From positions 1 through 17,923 of the forward strand of contig JAAYIO010000033.1 of the NCBI GenBank assembly GCA_012523385.1: a stretch of 17,923 nt of DNA, read 5' to 3'. The position numbers and the translations under genes are program-made. The notes beneath the pieces are model-generated. The model did no database searches, was not told the origin of the DNA, and saw nothing but the letters and a program-made list of their open reading frames with translations. Positions 13,500 to 17,923 of this stretch are shown here, one piece after another. Source of the DNA: Methanomicrobiales archaeon. Its GTDB lineage: Archaea > Halobacteriota > Methanomicrobia > Methanomicrobiales > Methanomicrobiaceae. Positions within the stretch are counted from its first letter, which is position 1, and each line of letters starts with the position of its first letter.

Positions 13500-13631
13500 T
13501 GGAATGGATATCCATGGTGAGTGCTATCATACGGCGGCGATGGGGTGGAAAGGTCATCACCCCGCTCACCTGCTGGTGTTCCTTACCCGTTTTTTCTCAT
13601 CCTCATAGCAAGGGAAAAGACCGGATCACCC

Positions 13632-15683
13632 TTATCTCTTCAGCTCCTGTTCCCGCTGTACGGCCGCACCCACGGCCCGGAACGCGTCTTCGAGCTCTTC
13701 AAAGTTCGGGATCCCTGCCACCCGGAGGATACGCACGCCTGCTGCCATGCTCTCTCCGCCGAGCAGGCATCCGACGACCATCTTTTTTGTACTGCGCGAG
13801 AACCGCACCAGCTCGGTGGCAAGATGAACGGGGTCGATTGCAGTGGTCGGCACCGAGATCACAAAGGTGATGTCCCATTCATCCTGATGGCGCATGAGGG
13901 CGTCAAATGAGAGCGCAAACCGGCGGACTCCGGCGTCTCCTATCATATCCACCGGATTCTGCCGGCTCCATCCATCCGGCATAAAGGTGTTCATATCGGC
14001 GAGGAGCGACTCCGAAAGGGGAATCATCCCGATACCATATTTTTCTGCATAATCCGATGCAAGGACGCAGAACCCACCGGCACTCGAGACGACTACTGTT
14101 CGTTCGCCTTTCGGGTAGCCCTCTGAACCAAGGAGCATCGCGAGACTGAGGGCGTCAGAGAGGTTATCTGCAAGAATGATGCCTGCCTGCCGGAAGGCGG
14201 CTTCATAGACTTCATAGCTGCCGGCAAGGGAACCCGTGTGGGATGCCGCGGCCTTCTGCCCCACCACAGACCGGCCCGCTTTAATAGCGATGATCGGTTT
14301 TTGGCGGGTGACCTTGGCTGCCTCTTCAAAGAAGCGTCTGCCGTCCCGTATCTCTTCGATATACAGGACGATGGTGCGGGTGTAGCGGTCTTGTGCAGCC
14401 AGATGGATGTAGTCCACAAAGTCGATATTCGTCTGGTTGCCGACCGAAAATACCGCAGAAAAACCGATGTCACGCGACAGGCTCCAGTCAACAAGGGTGG
14501 TGATGATAGCACCGCTCTGTGATATAAAGGCGGTGTGGCCGATTTTGGGGGAGTTTGGATCAAAGGTTGCGTTCAGGGAGAGGCGCGGCACATGCAGGCC
14601 GATGCAGTTGGGGCCGATGTAGCGGATACCGTATTCCTCAGCAATCGCCTCGACTTCCTGTTCGAGGATGGCGCCCTCTTTCCCGGTCTCCCGGAATCCT
14701 GAGGTGATGACCACAGCAAGGGGGATGCCGAGAATCCCTGCCTCACGCATCACCTCAGGGACGACGGTGTTGGGGACGACGATGACGATGGCGTCCGGTC
14801 GCTCAGGGAGCTCTCTGAGGGTTCGGTAGACGGTCTTACCGAAGATCTCCCCGCCTTTCAGGTTCACGGGGTAGACGGTGCCGTGGAAGGAGAGCAGGTT
14901 TCTCAGGACGGAGTAGCCTATCTTCTCAGGGTTTGCCGAGGCGCCGACCAGTGCGATACGCGAGATGCGGAAGAAATCTTCCGGAAGGGGATGGTGGGAG
15001 AACGCCGCGGCGGGTGCTGGTGGCTGGATCAGGATTCGGGCATCCACGGCACAAAACCCCTCTTTGAAAAGGATAAGAGGGTTGATGTCCAGTTCTGCCA
15101 CATCGGGGCGGCTCATCAGAAGGGTTGATACTTTTTGGATGGCATCAATGAGCGCCGGTTCATCCAGCGGTGCGGTACCACGGTATCCTTTGATCTGGGG
15201 GTAATTCCGGATGGATTGGATCATCCCTTCAGCCTCCTCAGGTGAGACGGGTGCAAGCCGCATTCTGATGTCTTTTTCCAGTTCGACGAGGGTGCCTCCG
15301 GTGCCAAAGGTGATCACCGGGCCGAATGCCGGGTCGCGTTTCCCGCCGATGTAGAGTTCAAGCCCCTTAGGTGCATGCTCTGCAATGACAAATCCGGTGA
15401 TTGTTGCATCCGGCGCCCGTTCGCGGATATTTGTCTGGATGCGGGCAATCGCTGCGATGAGTTCGTCCGGGTTCTGGATGTGTATCTGCACCCCGCCGGC
15501 GTCCGACTTGTGACTTATATCGGGCGAGAGAACCTTAGCGACACAGGGGTAGCCGATCTGCTCTGCTGCGGCTACTGCCTCTTCTGCGGAGTGTACGACT
15601 GCGTGACGGGGGACGGTGATGCCGTACTCGGTCAGGAGTGCGTAACTATCAGGTTCACTCAGCATATGGGAGGTATCAGTCAT
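13632..15683 (-). CDS. ADP-forming acetate/acyl-CoA synthetase, beta-alpha fusion
   Basis: A 683-aa single-chain enzyme that converts an acyl-CoA plus ADP and phosphate to the acid, CoA and ATP (reversible). Residues about 8-222 are the ATP-grasp (beta) domain: PCVAKVLSPDISHKSDAGGV, FGPVITFGTGGTLVELEKD, ELDINPLILF. From 240 follows the CoA-binding domain (IALVGASANPEKIGYSVLRN) and the ligase domains, with GPNCIGLHVP, FISQSGAI and the phosphorylated His in AASHTGSLAGS (His482). The beta part comes first, the reverse of the alpha-beta order common in fused archaeal enzymes. Substrate cannot be told from sequence. It starts 15 bp after the metallophosphoesterase stop; a TATA-like AGATATACC near 15710 could drive it alone. 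Confidence 0.92.
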   Translation of the reverse strand: MTDTSHMLSEPDSYALLTEYGITVPRHAVVHSAEEAVAAAEQIGYPCVAKVLSPDISHKSDAGGVQIHIQNPDELIAAIARIQTNIRERAPDATITGFVIAEHAPKGLELYIGGKRDPAFGPVITFGTGGTLVELEKDIRMRLAPVSPEEAEGMIQSIRNYPQIKGYRGTAPLDEPALIDAIQKVSTLLMSRPDVAELDINPLILFKEGFCAVDARILIQPPAPAAAFSHHPLPEDFFRISRIALVGASANPEKIGYSVLRNLLSFHGTVYPVNLKGGEIFGKTVYRTLRELPERPDAIVIVVPNTVVPEVMREAGILGIPLAVVITSGFRETGKEGAILEQEVEAIAEEYGIRYIGPNCIGLHVPRLSLNATFDPNSPKIGHTAFISQSGAIITTLVDWSLSRDIGFSAVFSVGNQTNIDFVDYIHLAAQDRYTRTIVLYIEEIRDGRRFFEEAAKVTRQKPIIAIKAGRSVVGQKAAASHTGSLAGSYEVYEAAFRQAGIILADNLSDALSLAMLLGSEGYPKGERTVVVSSAGGFCVLASDYAEKYGIGMIPLSESLLADMNTFMPDGWSRQNPVDMIGDAGVRRFALSFDALMRHQDEWDITFVISVPTTAIDPVHLATELVRFSRSTKKMVVGCLLGGESMAAGVRILRVAGIPNFEELEDAFRAVGAAVQREQELKR

Positions 15684-15698
15684 ACTAGGAGGATGGCG

Positions 15699-16901
15699 TC
15701 ATCGTGGTATATCTGTTTTGGCCGGCATTTCCCGGATGAGGATGGGTGCGGTGCGGCCCGCTGCCTCGCCTGCGGTGATGAGGGCGAGTATTTCTGACAG
15801 AGGAATCGGTTGGTAGCCGGTGACATCGGTTGAGATGTTCACGGTTTTATGGGTGAAACTGATGAAGGGATATCTTTCGAGGCGGGCATTGTTGGTGTGA
15901 CCGTGTATCACCCAGCCATGGTAGGTGTCGGGGACGTGTTTTGGGTTGTGGATGATCAAAAATTCTCTGCCGTCTGCATGGATGGTGTGGGACGGACAGG
16001 TGCCTTCGAGGCAGGTGTCATGGTTTCCTTCGATCCAGGTGATGGTTCCGTTGAGGCGGGAGCGGTATGCCTCTGTCGTATCTCCGTCAGCCTTGTAGGT
16101 GAGGTCGCCTGCGAAGATGACTGTGTCCCTGAGGCTGATGGTGTGGTTCCAGTTCATGATGAGAACGGTGTCCATCGTATCGGTATCATCTGGGAGGAAG
16201 GGGCGACAGTAGTAGCGGATGGCATGGTGATGCCCGAGGTGGAGGTCTGCTGTCAGGAAGGTCTGTGGTGCTTTTGTGGGGGATGGTGCGGTGCATTCAT
16301 ACCCGCGGGCGATGCGGTACGCGGTGTGGGACTGCCTGAGTATCTCTTCTGATCTGGCCTCTTCAGGTGAGAGGCGGCGGCCGAGCGGGAGGTCATATGT
16401 GTCTTTCCCCGGGAGCGCGATACGGGTCGCGTCGGTGGTGAGTAAGAGTGGACGGCATCGGTGGTTTTTTTGGTGTTTTTTTCTGTCGAATATGGTTGCG
16501 AGAATGTTCCCGATGAGGGATTCTGATCGGGTGAGGGGCATGCCGTGGCGGTGCATTTTTTGAAGGGTTGTAAGGTATCCTCGGGGTTGGGTGACTGGCA
16601 GGTGTATTGATTCCTCTGAGACTGCCGTGAGGGGCGGATATGATGCGGTGACCGTTATCCCGAAGACGAACCGGCACCCCCGGCGGGTGCGGTGCCAGCC
16701 GCTGATGGTGAGAGGGAGGTAGCGGATGTCTGTCCGCTGGGTAGAGATGGCATCCGTGAGTGCGTCGGGGAGGGGAAATTGGGTGACGGGGTTTGTCTCC
16801 GGCAGGCCCAGCGTTGTCTTGAACTCACGGGTGGCATCTGTCAGTTTCCACTCGGCAAAGAGCGGGCAGGCATGGGCGTGTTCCGGGAGTTTTTGATGCA
16901 T
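15699..16901 (-). CDS. Calcineurin-like metallophosphoesterase with a large unrecognised N-terminal region
   Basis: A 400-aa protein from ATG 16901 (a TTG 48 bases upstream is possible but would overlap the operators). The C-terminal part, from about residue 213, is a two-metal phosphoesterase: FLTADLHLGHHHAIRYY (D-x-H-x-G-H), FAGDLTY (GD), IEGNHD (GNHD), a lone His in IIHNP, and VIHGHTNN (GH). This form resembles small phage-type and stand-alone phosphoesterases of unknown substrate. Residues 1-200 match no family I know; they are rich in Thr, His, Pro and Arg, with GWHRTRRGCRFVFGITVTAS as the most structured stretch. It lies upstream of the acyl-CoA synthetase in the same direction, 15 bp apart. 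Two near-palindromic sites precede it. Confidence 0.82.
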   Translation of the reverse strand: MHQKLPEHAHACPLFAEWKLTDATREFKTTLGLPETNPVTQFPLPDALTDAISTQRTDIRYLPLTISGWHRTRRGCRFVFGITVTASYPPLTAVSEESIHLPVTQPRGYLTTLQKMHRHGMPLTRSESLIGNILATIFDRKKHQKNHRCRPLLLTTDATRIALPGKDTYDLPLGRRLSPEEARSEEILRQSHTAYRIARGYECTAPSPTKAPQTFLTADLHLGHHHAIRYYCRPFLPDDTDTMDTVLIMNWNHTISLRDTVIFAGDLTYKADGDTTEAYRSRLNGTITWIEGNHDTCLEGTCPSHTIHADGREFLIIHNPKHVPDTYHGWVIHGHTNNARLERYPFISFTHKTVNISTDVTGYQPIPLSEILALITAGEAAGRTAPILIREMPAKTDIPR

Positions 16902-16911
16902 ACTATCGTGT

Positions 16912-16957
16912 GTTACAATTTGTAACTGATTGGGGTAGGCATGTAACAATTTGTAAC
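16912..16957 (-). promoter_or_regulatory. Tandem operator pair upstream of the metallophosphoesterase gene
   Basis: GTTACAATTTGTAAC at 16912-16926 is a perfect odd-centred inverted repeat, and GTAACAATTTGTAAC at 16943-16957 is the same with one mismatch. Centres are 31 bp apart, about three helical turns. They lie in the leader/promoter zone between a weak TATA-like element (GAATTAAGG near 16964) and the ATG at 16901. Confidence 0.6.
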
Positions 16958-17041
16958 AAGCCTTAATTCGTTCAGTGTATGGTTTTTTACGGATAATTAT
17001 GGGTATTTTTTGACGGTATGATCCGACACCCGTCTCACCCG

Positions 17042-17224
17042 TTAATATTTACCAAACGACTCCAGTTCTTCACGGATGGCGATACGTACCGCCTCAATAT
17101 CGAGCTGATTTCGTTCGGCCCGTTTCAGCCGTACTTCCATTGCACGGATGCCCTCTGATATGGTGGGGCCGTAGGTGAGGGCGATATCGATGGCGTCCTC
17201 CTGAATACGGACTACTCTGGACAT
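17042..17224 (-). CDS. Small charged protein, possibly DNA-binding
   Basis: A 60-aa protein from ATG 17224: MSRVVRIQEDAIDIALTYGP, then ISEGIRAMEVRLKRAERNQL and IREELESFGKY. A short strand-like start (RVVRI) followed by two helices is the layout of ribbon-helix-helix proteins, but the match is weak and I do not claim the family. The GTG at 17293 would add 23 Pro/Asn-rich residues and is less likely; CTTTAATCC near 17255 can serve as TATA for the shorter form. It is divergent from the epimerase gene and lies upstream of the operator pair, so it is a candidate regulator of the neighbouring metallophosphoesterase gene. Confidence 0.6.
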   Translation of the reverse strand: MSRVVRIQEDAIDIALTYGPTISEGIRAMEVRLKRAERNQLDIEAVRIAIREELESFGKY

Positions 17225-17325
17225 GGTAGAACGGTATTTGATCTCTTCCGGATTAAAGGAACGGTTCTTCGGCGGCACGGGATGGTTCGGCACCTATTCT
17301 AATGATAAACGATATAGATCTTTGT

Positions 17326-17923
17326 ATGCGGTATGTTGTCACGGGCGGGGCCGGCTTTATCGGCTCCCATCTGGCAGAGGCGCTGGTAAAGGAAGGCCAT
17401 TCTGTTGTGATAGTGGATGACTTTTCCACCGGAAAGAAAGAGAACCTTTGGTGGGCAGAAGGGCTTTCCTCAGTGACGCTCTTTGCAGGCAGCATCACGG
17501 ATCTCTCTTTTATGCGTCAGGCATGTGCCGGTGCGGACGGGGTCTTCCATCAGGCGGCCATCGCCTCGGTGCCAAAGTCGGTGGCAGACCCGGTGGGGTC
17601 GAATGCGGTCAATGTTGATGGCACCCTCAATGTCCTCGTTGCCGCACGGGATGCCGGCGTCCGAAAGGTGGTGCTTGCCTCGTCTGCGGCCAATTACGGT
17701 GACAACCCGAATCTTCCCTTAAACGAAACAGAACCCCCCCGCCCGCAGTCCCCGTATGCGGCGCAGAAGCTGATGGGTGAATATTACGCCCACCTCTTCA
17801 CTGACCTCTACGGGCTAAAGACGATATGTCTGCGCTACTTCAATGTCTATGGCCCGCGGCAGGATCCCTCATCGCCCTATTCCGGTGTGATCTCCATCTT
17901 CATTAACCGGATCTGTGCTGGGG
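17326..17923 (+). CDS. NAD-dependent sugar-nucleotide epimerase/dehydratase (partial, runs off right edge)
   Basis: 199 residues of an extended short-chain dehydrogenase/reductase, open at the window edge. The start MRYVVTGGAGFIGSHLAEAL is the NAD-binding Rossmann motif (TGGxGFIG), followed by VDDFSTGKKENL for the ribose-binding acid, FHQAAIASVPKSV, the catalytic SSAANYGD and the YxxxK pair in SPYAAQKLMGEYY, then LRYFNVYGPRQDP. This is the pattern of UDP-glucose or UDP-N-acetylglucosamine 4-epimerases, which feed surface glycan or S-layer glycosylation; the exact sugar cannot be told. The ATG at 17326 begins directly with the Rossmann strand. AATGATAAACG about 25 bp upstream may be the promoter, giving a leaderless mRNA. 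Confidence 0.92.
   Translation, partial: MRYVVTGGAGFIGSHLAEALVKEGHSVVIVDDFSTGKKENLWWAEGLSSVTLFAGSITDLSFMRQACAGADGVFHQAAIASVPKSVADPVGSNAVNVDGTLNVLVAARDAGVRKVVLASSAANYGDNPNLPLNETEPPRPQSPYAAQKLMGEYYAHLFTDLYGLKTICLRYFNVYGPRQDPSSPYSGVISIFINRICAG

Overview
The window looks like a chromosomal segment of a methanogenic archaeon, most plausibly of the order Methanomicrobiales. This is inferred from an archaeal-type CCA-adding enzyme, a methanogen-style class III ribonucleotide reductase start with a glutaredoxin-like partner, an Mrp/NBP35 ATPase with an N-terminal Cys cluster, an ADP-forming acyl-CoA synthetase, archaeal TATA boxes placed for leaderless or short-leader transcripts, and T-tract terminators. 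No rRNA, tRNA, CRISPR array, insertion sequence or clear prophage was seen.

Layout. 1-769 (minus): a small CPxC redoxin gene abuts the start of nrdD, which runs off the left edge. 909-2827 (plus): thpR and cca, overlapping by ATGA, form an RNA-processing pair. 2961-4295 (plus): glnA, of the unadenylylated GSI-alpha kind. 4462-6255 (minus): a YgiQ-family radical SAM gene split by one in-frame TAG. 6256-6540: a non-coding gap with a perfect 17-bp palindrome. 6541-9676 (minus): a rubredoxin-TPP-enzyme fusion, a small acidic protein of unknown function, and an Mrp/NBP35 Fe-S carrier ATPase. 9820-10686 (minus): an RNase HI-TrmO fusion. 10830-11404 (minus): two overlapping HTH regulator genes, whose promoter carries the same palindrome found at 6416. 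11651-12474 (plus): a 64-aa membrane protein and a CobO-type corrinoid adenosyltransferase. 12642-13463 (minus): a membrane-anchored exported TPR protein. 13632-16901 (minus): an ADP-forming acyl-CoA synthetase lying 15 bp downstream of a metallophosphoesterase gene with a large unrecognised N-terminal region. 17042-17224 (minus): a small charged protein. 17326 to the right edge (plus): a sugar-nucleotide epimerase.

How it fits together. Most genes are housekeeping: DNA precursor supply, tRNA 3' end and t6A maintenance, nitrogen assimilation, Fe-S assembly, corrinoid activation, acyl-CoA/ATP metabolism and surface sugars. The most interesting layer is regulatory and architectural. A palindromic operator, ATTAACGCCGTTAAT, sits over the promoter of the two-gene regulator operon. 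It recurs exactly about 5 kb away, next to the interrupted ygiQ gene, so this may be a small undescribed regulon. A second, unrelated tandem operator pair precedes the metallophosphoesterase gene. Two gene fusions (rubredoxin with a pyruvate-oxidase-like enzyme; RNase HI with TrmO) suggest functional links. The amber codon inside ygiQ keeps the frame and both halves look intact, so recent nonsense mutation, sequencing error and programmed readthrough all need to be considered.
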